DNA from: Lepus europaeus
Lineage: Eukaryota > Chordata > Mammalia > Lagomorpha > Leporidae
DNA: 64,000 bases
Direction: 5' to 3'
Assembly: GCF_033115175.1 (NCBI RefSeq)
Contig: NC_084827.1
Span: 145,879,701-145,943,700 of the forward strand
Part shown: positions 48,448 to 60,888 of the stretch, one piece after another
Layout of the letters: each line of letters begins with the position of its first letter
How positions within the stretch are numbered: position 1 is the first letter of the stretch
The notes under the pieces: generated by a model
What the model saw: only the letters and a program-made list of their open reading frames with translations
Told to the model about the DNA's origin: nothing
Database searches by the model: none
Translations under genes and position numbers: made by a program

Positions 48448-49149
48448 AGGCCAAGTGGATGACACCAAAGTCTACCACCAGCTCAAGCTGCCCCAGGACC
48501 CACTTGGACCAGGGCTGCGGCAGCGCCAGGACCACTTTACCAGCAAACCAGAACCCAGAGATGGCCCCATTGGTCTGACGTCTGATGAGGGCAGTGGCTG
48601 GCCAAAGGTGGGCAGGGGAAGAACCACTTGGGAAGGCAGGAAGCCGAGAGAGAAGCTGGATGGAACGTCACTTATATAACCAACCCTCTCGCCAGGGGCA
48701 TGCCCCCAGGACCTAAGGACCTCCCACGAGGCCCACTGCCCAGATGTAATCAGATCATGATCCATTGACATTAATACATTAATCATTGCCTTGAGATTTT
48801 GGGGGCCAGGCTTTTAGCACATAGGCCTGTAGGGGGCCCCCAAACTAATCTTCAAATCATAATAGACGTTACCTAGCATTGCAGTGTAGATGGCCACAGA
48901 ACTGCTCATCCCATTACTTCCCTGACCCCAGGCCACGTGACATGGAGAGGGCAGTTGTCTGCTTTGGGGAAGAAAAGGCAGGTGGGTGCCTGCACACTGT
49001 ATAGAAACTGGGGCTATCACATGGGGACCCGCGTGCCCCTGCCAAACTTTGGGTCAGCACTGTTGTGATCCCACCTATGCCTCAGCCACCACAGGTGCCC
49101 AAGGGACCCCTCTGGAACTCAAGGCCAGGGTTCCCACTACCCCAGCCAC
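48448..49149. other. Unique non-coding DNA
   Basis: No repeat or gene recognised. The opposing frames at 48455-48679 and 48472-48786 have no support. Confidence 0.45.
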
Positions 49150-49230
49150 TAATGACTTGGGCCATCTGCCACTGCTTTCCCAGGCCACAGCGGAGCTGGA
49201 TCAGAAGTGGAGCAGCTGGGACTTGAACCG
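49150..49230 (-). repeat. CSINE head fragment
   Basis: About 80 bp of minus-strand C SINE ('acttgggccatctgccactgc' to 'cttgaaccggtgccc') ending where L1 sequence begins. Confidence 0.8.
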
Positions 49231-50345
49231 GTGCCCAAAGACAGGAACAAAAGTGAAAAATGACAATGGGATTATATCAAACTAAGGAGCTTCAGCAGAA
49301 AAAAGAAGCAAACAACAGAATAAGGAGACAGCTGGTAGAATGGGAGAAAATATTTGCAAACCATTCATCTGACAAAGGATTAATCCCCAGAATATATAGG
49401 AACTCAAAACACTCAGCAGTGACATCAATCCAGTTAAGAAATGGGTGGAAGAGCTGAATAGACATTTCGCAAAAGAAGACACACAAATGGCCGACAAAAA
49501 TATGAAGAAATGCTCAATATCACTAGCATCAGGGAAACGCAGATCAAAACCACAATGAGATACAGTCTCACTCCAGTTCAAATGACTACTACCAAAACGA
49601 CAAAAAATAACTAATGCTAAGGAAGATGCAGAAAAAGGAACCCCTTGTATGCTGGTGTATGTTGGTGGGAATGTAAGTCAGTATGGCCATTTTGAGGAAC
49701 TGTATGGAGAGTCCTCTAAAAAACAGATCTTCCAGCTATTCCCCTTGGGTATAAATCCGAAAGAAACAAATTCAGCCGATCACTCCCAAGTTCATTGCTG
49801 TCCAATCACAATGGCCAAGACATGGACTCAACCCAGGTGTCCGCTGATGGTTGCGTGAACAAAGCAAATGTGGAATACGTGCACAGTGGAACATTGTACA
49901 GCTGTCAAAAAGCAAAAGACAAGAAACCCTGGCATTTGCAAATGGGACTGCAGGTCATTATGTTAAGTGAAATACGGCAGAGGCATAAAGACAGATATTG
50001 CATCTTCCCTCTCCTACATGAAAGTAAACAAAGTCAGTTTGATCTTAGAATAGTGATTTCTAGGCTAGGAAGAGCGGAGAGGGCGGGGCACAGGGCGGTT
50101 GGATAACCAGTCCAAGACACAATTACATACAAGGAATACGTTCTTGTGTTCCATAGCACGGTGAGTCAGTTATAGTTCACAACCATGTATTATACACAGT
50201 ATAAATAGCTGAAAGACAGGAGCCAGAGGCTCCAAGCACAAAGAGAAGGAAATGAAAACAGTAACGCACAGATCTGATCCGCTTCCCTTGTGTTGACACA
50301 TGGCACAGTATCTCAGGAAAATATATACCGATTGCATGTTAATGC
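49231..50345 (+). repeat. L1 3' end (ORF2 end and 3' UTR remnant)
   Basis: Sense L1 ORF2 C-terminal wording: 'gggattatatcaaactaaggagcttc' across 49268-49293, 'aatgggtggaagagctgaatagac' and 'gctggtgtatgttggtgggaatgtaa'. The 3' UTR follows to about 50345. Frames are broken by many stops. Confidence 0.85.
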
Positions 50346-52334
<1,989 letters not shown>

Positions 52335-52690
52335 GCTGTGTGCGTATGTGTAAGTGAATGTTGTATGAGAGTACGTGTGTCTCTGGGTGTGTGAGTGCAT
52401 GTGTGTGCTTGTGAGTGTGCAGACACAGTAGGCGTGTGTGGCTGCGCATGTCTGTTTACACACACAGGCCTGTGAGTGAGTACATGTGTCAATGTGTGTT
52501 ACTATGCATGTGACACGCGTGTGCACATGTGTGGTTGTGTGTGCTTATTTTACCAGAGTGGACATGTATACATGTATGTGTTAAGTGTGTGTATCTCTGT
52601 GTGGGTATATGTATTAAGGGTGGGTACCTTGGTGCTTTTGTGGTATGCATGTGCGCGCATGTGTGTGTGTGTGTGTATGTATACACAGAA
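52335..52690. repeat. Long degenerate TG-rich tract
   Basis: About 350 bp dominated by TG with irregular CA, GTAT and GTGC variants. The purest part is (TG)n at 52660-52675. Alternating purine-pyrimidine throughout. Confidence 0.85.
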
Positions 52691-52865
52691 GCATCTACTC
52701 CAGTCTGTGGTCTGCCCCGCTCCCGGCTCCTGTGCCTTGGAGATGGGAAGGAGATTATGGTCTTTGTCTCTGGTTGTTCCTATTGCAGAGCTAAGATCCT
52801 TGACGTTTTCAGAATGATGGCAGGGTCGTTTGTTATTCAAAGGGAGCACCTCTGATTACAAGGCT

Positions 52866-53194
52866 TTTTCTTATAATTTTTATTTTAATTTATTTTTACT
52901 TGTTTGAGAGGTAACTGACAGAGAGAGAGAGAGAGAGAGAGAGAGATCTTCCATCTGCTGGCTCACTCTCCAAATGCCTCCAACAGTCAGGGCTGGACCA
53001 GGTCAAAGCCAGGAGCATGCAACTCAATCCAGGTCTCCTACGTGGGTGGCAAGAACCCAGCTACTTGAGCCATCCAGGTGTGCATTAGCAGGAAGCTGGA
53101 ATCAAAAGCAGAACCGGAGCCTGAACCCAGTCCCTTCCATAGGGGATGCAGGCATCCCAAGCAGCATCTAAACCACTGTGCCAAACACCTTCCT
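52866..53194 (-). repeat. CSINE, old copy with (GA)n
   Basis: Minus-strand C SINE with a GA run at 52919-52946, ending 'cactgtgccaaacacctt'. Confidence 0.85.
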
Positions 53195-53779
53195 CAACAA
53201 CTGAGTTTTTGCCAATGGGTTAGACCTCTAGACAGCCCGGGGAGGGGCCAGTTACCAGAAAGACCCATCGAGTCAAGGATTTGAGGGTTGGAGCTCTCAG
53301 CCCCGCCTGCCTATCTCCAGGAGAGGGGAGGGCGGGCTGGAGATCAAGCTTTATCACAACTCCCCACCAGAAGGGTTGTTGCACTCCTAAGGTGCTGAAT
53401 GCGAGGGGGTGTGGCCTGGGTGGCCCGCCCAGAGAGGGCCTGCGGGCTCTGCCCGGTGCCCCCACAGCCCTTGCTCTGTGCCTCTCGCCCACCTGCTGTT
53501 CATCTGTAATACTCTTTACAATAGGGTAGTCAGTGTGTTTCCCAAGATCTATGAGCCATCCTGGCAAATTATCAAGCCCAGGAAGGCCTAGAACCCCGAC
53601 TCATGAGCAGTCCATGCGATGGACAGGTCACAGCCCAGGGCTCGCCACTGCCATCTGAAGTGGGGGTAGTGCTGTGGAACTGAGGCCTTGCCCAGTGGCA
53701 CCATCAGAGGCCACCAGTTGATGTCTGCTGGAGGATGGGTGGGGGAGGGGTAGCTGGCACACCGCGGAGCCAGGGCGTT
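53195..53779. other. Unique non-coding DNA
   Basis: No repeat or gene recognised; GC-rich. Confidence 0.45.
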
Positions 53780-53794
53780 GGGGGGGGGGGGGGG
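53780..53794. repeat. G15 homopolymer
   Basis: Fifteen consecutive G, 58 bp before the candidate alternative exon. Confidence 0.9.
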
Positions 53795-53852
53795 TTCCGT
53801 GCTGAGTGTGACATCAGGACAACAAGGGAATGATCTGCTTTTCTTTTTACAG

Positions 53853-53926
53853 TGAGGTCACAGAAAGCCCTTCCGTCTGCACAAGTGACAGAGGAAAATA
53901 CTGTGCCCTCCTCCTCCGTGGCCTGA
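53853..53926 (+). CDS. Candidate alternative last exon of KIAA2012
   Basis: A strong acceptor CTTTTCTTTTTACAG precedes a frame that fits the phase-1 end of exon 10. It reads V (split), RSQKALPSAQVTEENT, VPSSSVA, then TGA at 53924-53926. Use of this exon would end the protein about 24 residues after exon 10. No AATAAA is seen close by; an ATTAAA lies near 54486. It may be chance. Confidence 0.25.
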
Positions 53927-54284
53927 GCCCCTGCAGTCACTGGGCAGTGCCAGCATTTTGTCCCCACAGCATAGCTGGACCTGCTGCCCCCGGACAGCAG
54001 AGGCAGGGGTGGCCATCGCCGTGGCTGGGTGCACACAGGTGCTCTCACCAGCCTAGCCCTGTCGCTGAGGTGCCCAGGGAAGTGCCAGTGCCTCCCTGCC
54101 CCTCCCACCCTGACCCACAGAGACAGGCTGTAGTCCGAGCCGTGGCCCTGCACCTCTACATCCCTGGATGAGGGCTTACCCTGTCCTCGGACGGCCCCTG
54201 AGCACACCAGCATCCAGGCCTCTGGCCTCAACCCCCTCCCCTGCACGACTGCTAATTCTGCCCGTGCTTGTGTTTCTTTTCAAG

Positions 54285-54395
54285 CGGATCCCAGAGAACC
54301 CACACCGGGACACTGCCCGCTGGGTCCGAGTGGAGGAAAGCTCTGCCCGTGCCCCCCAGGGCCGACCGGAATCTCGGAGCTTCAGCCAGCGGAAG
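54285..54395 (+). CDS. KIAA2012: KIAA2012 exon 11, residues 568-605
   Basis: Acceptor TGTTTCTTTTCAAG; CG completes Ala, then DPREPTPGHCPLGPSGGKLC, PCPPGPTGISELQPAE. Donor GGAAG|GTAAGA, phase 1. This frame aligns with my memory of human [23 protein letters not shown], which decides between it and the equally open frame RIPENPHRDTARW. It is Gly/Pro/Cys-rich and less conserved than its neighbours. Confidence 0.8.
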
Positions 54396-56278
54396 GTAAG
54401 ACACTAGCACGTTCCAGGCCAGCCTTGCTCCCAGAGGGGAAGATTGTACCTGCAGCTCCCCAAGTTTCCGTGCATCAGAGACATCATTAAAAACAGATGC
54501 GAGGCGCCTGGTTCCTCCCTGTCTCCCACCGGCACAGAGGTGCCTCTGTAGTTCAGACACAATCGCCCACTGTTTGCACAACAAGTTGCCTCTTGCTGGA
54601 GGATCTGGAGAGAGACGTTCCCGTGGAATGGCTGGGAAGAGGTCGACTCTGCCATGGCGATGCCTTGATGAGGATGATAAAGCCCTTTAGGTATTTGCCC
54701 AAACTAAACGCTGCCCTCCAGAGCTGGAGGTGGCTAATTGGTAGCCCCATCAGGTGCTCTTGTTCTGTGCGTCGGTTCGCTGCTGTGAATCATCTGGCTC
54801 CTGGCAGACAGCAAGGCAGTTTCCAAAAACCCTCCTGGCAGGTGAAGTTTTTTGGAAACGGGATGCGGGCTCTGGGCAACAGCCATTTTGCAAAGGGGGA
54901 AGAGGGATGAAGTCAGAGTGATGAGTGTCAGCCACCCAGAAAGCAGCCTGACGTGTATACACGAGTTGGACGGCCAGCAGGCCCTTGAGGAGGGAAGATT
55001 AAAGGCTGCACTGATTTGGAAGGCGCTCTCATGGCTGGCTTAATAAACAGCGTGGATTCCGAGCCAGGAGCTTTGAGCAGCCCTGGCCTGTCCTCTGTGT
55101 GGTTAGAACCTAATCACCCCTGTGTCTAAAGACCCTCATCTGAAAAGACAGGAGTGACACCCCCCACACCCCAACCACCCCCACCACTGAACCACTGCTG
55201 CGTTTTGCGTCTTGTGTCTGACACTGTGCAAGAAGCCTCCTAGTATATGGATTTCCAGAAAGTAGAATGCATTCGGTTCCATATTCAGGTCCAGGAACTC
55301 CCAGCACTGCTTGGGTTCTGCCACTACCAGAGTATAAAAATATCTCGGTTCTAAACTGGCAGAAGCAGGAGCTTGACAGGTGGAGGCATTGTCAGTGTGA
55401 CACAGCTGGCGCAACAGCTGGAAAGCAAATGATTCTGGTCACCTGCTGCCCATTTGTCCACTGTGCTCCGGGAGAAATAGTCCCCCTCTTTATAAAGCAA
55501 AAGCCAGAAGCTTTAGAAAAGGAAATATTTAGGCTTTAAGTTTGTGTCACCGTTATCAACATGATCTGATGCTTCAGTCCCTTCAGTATCCGTGGCACCT
55601 GTCACGGCCCTTGACACATACACAGCAGGACCATAATGAATGGTCATTGAAAAATCTCTCAGTCGTTCCCGTGCCAGACAGACAGACAGACAGACAGATG
55701 CAAGTTATGAACCGTGTGGTGAATTAGTGGAGTCTTGCCTGCCTTGTTTCCCCAGGCCCATGGACAATTCATCCTGCCTGCCTCTCAAATCCAAAGGCAT
55801 CCCTGTGTCCTTGCTGAATGAGTGAGTGAGTCAGCCAGTCAGTGAGCCGCTGGCCTCTGTCTAGCGTTTCCTCTCCGTACAGGCGGTTGACTTCCCATCT
55901 TAATGGTGATTGGATGGTGTCTTGGGGGGGCACGGAAGGATCTGAAACCCACATCTCCCTATAAGTATCCACAGAACAGTCCAGCTTTCTAGGGGTCTCC
56001 ATAACCGGGGAAGGGGTTGGGGTTTTAGGGAGGAGGTTGTTTTGGTTTGGTTTTCTCAGTGCACTGTCTCCTGGCGAGAAGGATTTCCTCCAAGCGTACA
56101 CACTCTTTGCAGCCTGGTTTGTGCAAATCCGTCTTGATCATCCTCTCTGCCTTCCCTCTCAGCCTCACCTCCCACCAGATTCAAGCTCACCTTCTCATCC
56201 ATTCCCGGCCTGAACATTCACTCTGCATTCTTCTCTCTCCAAGTTGCCCTCAAATATTTATAAGAGCTTTAAGTTCAT
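54396..56278. other. Start of intron 11, mostly unique
   Basis: Repeat-poor. (GACA)n lies at 55674-55698 and L2-like wording at 56105-56270 ('tcaagctcaccttctcatcc'). Segments such as 54850-55060 and 55195-55540 are unique and might be conserved non-coding DNA. No phase-1 exon is supported. Confidence 0.4.
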
Positions 56279-56355
56279 CTTTATATATATAACATATATA
56301 TATAATATTTTAAATATAAATATATATTTATTATAAATATTTATATATATTTATT
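56279..56355. repeat. AT-rich (TATA)n tract
   Basis: Irregular TA/AAATAT repeat leading into the tail of a minus-strand CSINE. Confidence 0.85.
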
Positions 56356-56671
56356 GTATTCATTTGAAAGACAGAGTTACAGAGAGAGGTAGGGACAGAG
56401 AGACAGAGAGGTCTTCCATCCGCTGGTTCACTCCCCAAATGACCACAATGGCTGGAGCTGTGCCAATCCGAAGCCAGGAGCCAGGAGCTTCTTCCAGGTC
56501 TCCCACATGGATGCAGGGGCCCAAGGACTTGGGTCATCTTCTGCTGCTTTTCCAGGTACCTTAGCAGGGAGCTGGATCGAAAGTGGAACAACCGGGACTC
56601 AAACTGGCACTCAAATAGGATGTCAGTGCTACAGGCCGGGGCTTTTATCCACCACACCACGTGCTGGCCCC
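56356..56671 (-). repeat. CSINE
   Basis: Minus-strand C SINE from 'attcatttgaaagacagag' to 'caccacgtgctggcccc'. Confidence 0.9.
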
Positions 56672-57627
56672 TTCAGTTCATCTTTTCTGAGACATTTTCC
56701 TTAATAAATCCACCTCATCTCATACCACTGCCTAGATGGAGCCTCAACACAATTCTCTTTCAATGCCATGTTTGTGATTATTGCATTTATCTGCATCTGT
56801 TTTCTGTTTAGCTCCCAAATATATGCATCCTAGAGAATCTCTTATCTTTATTGTATGTCTGAAAAATGCTTGTTGATTGACTGAATACCCCAGGTGCCAC
56901 AGAGGAAAGTTCTTTGGGGATGATAGTTGAGTTTTTTTTTTAAAGCAAAAAAAAAATTCCTAAGTGAAGAAGGGAATATGATCTGTCTGATCTTTCTGAG
57001 ACTTTCAGACTCTGTCAACAACTATTTGGAAATAAATTCTTAGGCAATTAGATCATGCGACCTTGCTTTCAGACAGCATAGAGAAATGAATATAAACCTT
57101 CAGAAGAAGAAAAAAGATGTGATGACTGGAGCTGGAATTTGACTCTCTTGGTCATGTTGGAATATTGCAACACTTAGAAAATTCAAAGGCTTAAGAAAGG
57201 AAAAGTTAACTTGGAAGGATACAAGTCAAAACATTGGATGCGCTCTCTGAATTGCTTCTCCTTGACTCAAACCCTCCGTCTATCCTCATAGTCAACAGTG
57301 CCAGCAATAGACAATTCTCTCTGAAGTGCTTTTACTCCGAAGTGTTCTCACTGCAGGACATTTAAGAAATCTGTGTCAGTGATTCATGTTGGATGGCAGG
57401 TCCCATGGAAGCCTAAGTTTCTGGTCCCTCTCAGAGATTCTAATTAGTATGTGTTCTTGTCCTAAATGGTTTTAATGCCCAAAGTGCTTCTTGATTTTTT
57501 TAGGGAGTCGGGGGGTGGGGGGAAGGCCATTTAATTAACATCTTTTCCTCTTGCAATTCTTTCTTGGTATGGTGGTTTCAAAACGTGTTCACAAATTCTT
57601 TCAAACATCTCCCTTCAAAAAGGAGAA
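56672..57627. other. AT-rich non-coding DNA
   Basis: 56690-56890 has L2-like wording ('gagacattttccttaataaatccacctcatctc', end 'aatgcttgttgattgactga'). The rest is unique with no exon support. Confidence 0.4.
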
Positions 57628-57908
57628 CCTGGCACAGACCGAGTGGTGAGGGTGCCCATGTCCCCCAGTGGAGTTCCTAGATTTGATCACTGGCTCCAGA
57701 TCCTCATGCCAGCTTCCTGCTGGTGTAGACCGTGGGAGGCAGTGATGATGACTCGAGTACCTGAGTCTCTGTCGCTAGTGTAGGAGACCTGGATTGAGTT
57801 CCTGGCTCCTACCTTTGGCCCCAGCTGAGGGGCCACTGCATGCATTTGGGGAGTGAACTAATGGATAGAACTCTGTCTCTCAAATATATCTACATGTAAA
57901 TGGATAAA

Positions 57909-57912
<4 letters not shown>
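57628..57912 (+). repeat. CSINE, old copy
   Basis: Highly diverged plus-strand C SINE: 'atgccagcttcctgctggtg' and 'catttggggagtgaactaatgg'. Confidence 0.75.

Positions 57913-57985
<73 letters not shown>
57912..57985. repeat. Compound (TC)n(TA)n(TG)n(TA)n microsatellite
   Basis: Four successive dinucleotide blocks: TC 57912-57932, TA 57933-57950, TG 57951-57970, TA 57971-57985. Confidence 0.95.
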
Positions 57986-57987
<2 letters not shown>

Positions 57988-58003
57988 GCTTCATTTATTT
58001 ATT

Positions 58004-58342
58004 TTTTTTATTTTGACAGGCAGAGTGGACAGTGAGAGAGAGACAGAGAGAAAGGGCTTCCTTTTGCCATTGGTTCACCCTCCAATGAGCCGCCGCAGTA
58101 GGCGCGCTGCGGCTGGTGCACCGCGCTGATCCGATGGCAGGAGCCAGGTGCTTCTCCTGGTCTCCCATGGGGTGCAGGGCCCAAGCACTTGGGCCATCCT
58201 CCACTGCACTCCCTGGCCACAGCAGAGAGCTGGCCTGGAAGAGGGGCAACCGGGACAGGATCGGTGCCCCGACCGGAACTAGAACCCCGGTGTGCCGGCA
58301 CCGCAAGGCGGAGGATTAGCCTAGTGAGCCGCGGCGCCGGCT
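58004..58342 (-). repeat. CSINE, young
   Basis: Minus-strand young-type copy ('gacaggcagagtggacagtgag' to 'gagccgcggcgccggc') with low divergence. Confidence 0.92.
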
Positions 58343-58398
58343 ATTTTTTATTTTTTAAGATGTATTTATTTATTTATTTGAAAGAGCAACAGAGGAGG

Positions 58399-58453
<55 letters not shown>

Positions 58454-58916
58454 TGGTAGCCCATATGGGTGCCGGTTCCCAGATGTTCCACTTCTGATCC
58501 AGCTCCCTGCTAATCTACCTGGGAGGGAAGCCCCAGCTATTGTGGCCATTTGGGGAGTGAACAACTGGATGAAAGATCTTTCTCTCTCTCTTCCTCCCTC
58601 TAACCTCCCTCCCTCCCCCTCTAACTCAGCCTTTCAGAAAAATAAATAAAAATAAGTATTTAAAAAAAATAGAGATCTTCCATCTGCTCTGCACTCCCCC
58701 AAATCCCCATACCAGCAGGGCTGGGCCAGGCCAAAGCCAGGAGCCAGGTCTCCCATGTGGGTATAAAGACCTCAAGAACTTGAACCATCATCTGCTGTCT
58801 GCCAGCTGTATTAGCAGGAAGCTGGATCAGAAGTGAAGGATCCGGGACTCAAACCCACAGTTCAATATGGGACACAAGCACCCCAGTGGTAGCTCATGGT
58901 GCCATGGTATCCGCCC
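58343..58916 (-). repeat. CSINE split by a second CSINE
   Basis: Minus-strand element in two parts: tail and (GA)n at 58343-58450, body at 58668-58916 ending 'catggtatccgcccc'. A plus-strand copy lies between them. The motif AGAGAT is repeated at both break points. Confidence 0.8.
58451..58667 (+). repeat. CSINE nested in the opposite CSINE
   Basis: Plus-strand C SINE starting inside the element ('gctggtagcccatatgggtgcc') with an internal loss after 'ctacctgggaggg'. It ends in an AAATAAATAAAAATAAG tail. Confidence 0.85.
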
Positions 58917-58935
58917 CTGTGTGTGTGTGTGTGTG

Positions 58936-59177
58936 CATTTTAAGATTTATTTCTTTTGAAAGAGTTAGAGGGAGAGACAGATGGCTGCAACAGCCAGTGC
59001 TGGGCCAGGCTGAAGCCAGGAGCTTCATCTGGTTTCCCACGTGGGTGCAGGGGCCCAAACACCTGGGCCATCCTCCACTGCTTTTCCCAGGCAAGGAGCT
59101 GGATTGGAAGTAGAGCAACCGAGACACAAACCAGCACCCATATGGGATGCCAGTGCTACACCACAATGCCAGTCCCA
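58936..59177 (-). repeat. CSINE, internal loss
   Basis: Minus-strand C SINE preceded by a (GT)n at 58917-58935. The GA segment and primer-like 'ggttcactccc' part are missing. Confidence 0.82.
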
Positions 59178-59204
59178 TGCCCCTATATTTTTAATGAAAA
59201 GGGA

Positions 59205-59691
59205 GGACCTAACACTCCTCCCCCCGAGTGTGAGCTGAACACATGGCTCACTTCTAATAAATATGGACAGGGACAGGGTGATGGTGTGTGACTTCTGAGA
59301 CTGGAACATAAAAAGCACTGTGGCTTCCCCCTTGCTGTCTCCCTCTCAGATCACGCACTCTGGGGAAACCTAACCACCATTTCTGTGGTGAGGCCACTCA
59401 GGCAACCTTATGGCAAGTGGTCCACGTGGCAAGGAACCGAAGCATCCTGCCAGCAGCCAGAGTGAACTTCCCAGAAACACGAGCATTGACAAGCAATGCT
59501 CCAGCGTCACTGAAGTCTTCAGATGGCCACATCCCGGGCTGATAGGGTGATACCAACCTCAGGAGACACTCAGTGCCAGACCACACACCCAAATCACTCT
59601 CACAGGACTGTGTGAGGCCCAAATAAAGTTCAGTGCTTTAAGTCTCTGGTCCAGGGGAAATGTGTTTTGCAGTCATAGATCACTAAAATAG
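59205..59691 (+). repeat. MLT1-type LTR
   Basis: Sense MaLR LTR: 'gctgaacacatggctcacttctaa', 'gtgacttctgagactgg', 'aaaagcactgtggcttccccc', 'gatcacgcactctggggaaacc' and the end 'cagtcatagatcactaaaata'. No viral gene. Confidence 0.75.
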
Positions 59692-59920
59692 TTGGTGTCG
59701 TTCCTGAATGGTCTGCGATCTGGTCAACAGAAAGATGAAGGGTCCCCAATACTCCATCTGGTCCCAAAACACTGATGATTTGGGCCCAAACGCATGCTAC
59801 ACAGTTGGCTTTCTCTTTGTTCTCTCCTTTTGTCATTGGTGATTACGCTGGTTGTAGGGCTCCATGAGTAAAAGAATCCTTCCACAAGGATGGGATATTT
59901 GACAAAGAATGATTCTGGGG

Positions 59921-60227
59921 GGCTGGTGCTTTGGCATAGTAGGTTAAGCCTCTACCTGTGGCACCAGCATCCCAAATGGGCGCTGCTTTGGGTCCCAGCT
60001 ATTCCACTTCCCATCCAGCTCCCTGCTAATAGTCTGGGAAAGCAGTGGAAGATGGCCCAAAATTTGGGCACCTTGTACCCCTGTGGGGGACCTGGAAAGA
60101 AGCTCCTGGCTCCTGGCTTGAGATTGGCCCAGCTCCAGCCTTGTGGCCATTTGTAGAGTGAACCAAATGGAAGACTTCTCTCTCCTTCTGTAACTCTGCC
60201 TCTCAAATAAATAAATAAATCATAAAA
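59921..60227 (+). repeat. CSINE
   Basis: Plus-strand C SINE from 'ggggctggtgctttggcatag' to AAATAAATAAATAAATC. Confidence 0.9.
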
Positions 60228-60545
60228 AAGGATGATTTTCCTCGAGTAATCTATCTCTTCCCAGCTCTGTTTTAAAGAGAATGCCTAGAGAGTCAAAGGA
60301 GGAGAACTCCTTCAGCTGAGGCCAGAGGAGGAAGAAGAAACAACTCTGGACTAAATGTCCAAAGTCTTGTGCACTTTTTTCCCGGCTCTATCACCCCAAA
60401 TTTCTGAGTTCAAGACCAAACAACTTCCTCCTTTGAACCTCACCTTCCGCAGATGGAGAAGAAAAGTTGGCATTAGATCCACTCCTCCCGGTGCGTACCC
60501 TGTAGCACTGCAGCTCCTCAGAAGTGTGTCAAAAAGGCAAGATTC
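60228..60545. other. Unique non-coding DNA
   Basis: No repeat or gene recognised. Confidence 0.45.
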
Positions 60546-60873
60546 GGCCGGCGCCGCGGCTCACTAGGCTAATCCTCCACCTGCGGCACCGGCACCCCGG
60601 GTTCTAGTCCCGGTCGGGGCGCCGGATTCTGTCCCAGGTGCTCCTCTTCCAGTCCAGCTCTCTGCTGTGGCCCGGGAAGGCAGTGCAGGATGGCCCAAGT
60701 GCTTGGGCCCTGCACCCGCATGGGAGACCAGGAGAAGCACCTGGCTCCTGGCTTCAGATCAGCACGATGCGCCAGCCACAGCGGCCACTGAGGGGTGAAC
60801 CAACGTAAAAAGGAAGCCCTTTCTCTCTGTCTCTCTCTCACTGTCCACTCAGCCTGTCAAAAAAAAAAAAAAA
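60546..60873 (+). repeat. CSINE, youngest-looking copy
   Basis: Begins 'ggccggcgccgcggctcact', has A-box and B-box motifs (GGTTCTAGTCCCGG), a pure A tail of about 20 and a 15-bp exact duplication AAAAAGGCAAGATTC (60531-60545 and 60874-60888). Confidence 0.95.
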
Positions 60874-60888
60874 AAAAAGGCAAGATTC

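Noticed and set aside
49231-50345. Possible protein gene from short frames
   Set aside because: The wording is the end of L1 ORF2 and its 3' UTR, with many stops and frameshifts.
54168-54407. RIPENPHRDTARW frame of exon 11
   Set aside because: It is open, but phase 1 entry from exon 10 and similarity to the remembered human sequence favour the other frame.
57294-57366. Frame starting VNSASNRQF after CCTCATAG, briefly like the next KIAA2012 part
   Set aside because: There is no suitable donor, it ends in TAA, and the similarity is only a few residues.
59351-59388. Microexon-like piece with CTCCCTCTCAG acceptor and GTG|GTGAGG donor
   Set aside because: It lies inside an MLT1-type LTR and matches ordinary LTR wording, so the splice signals are most likely chance.
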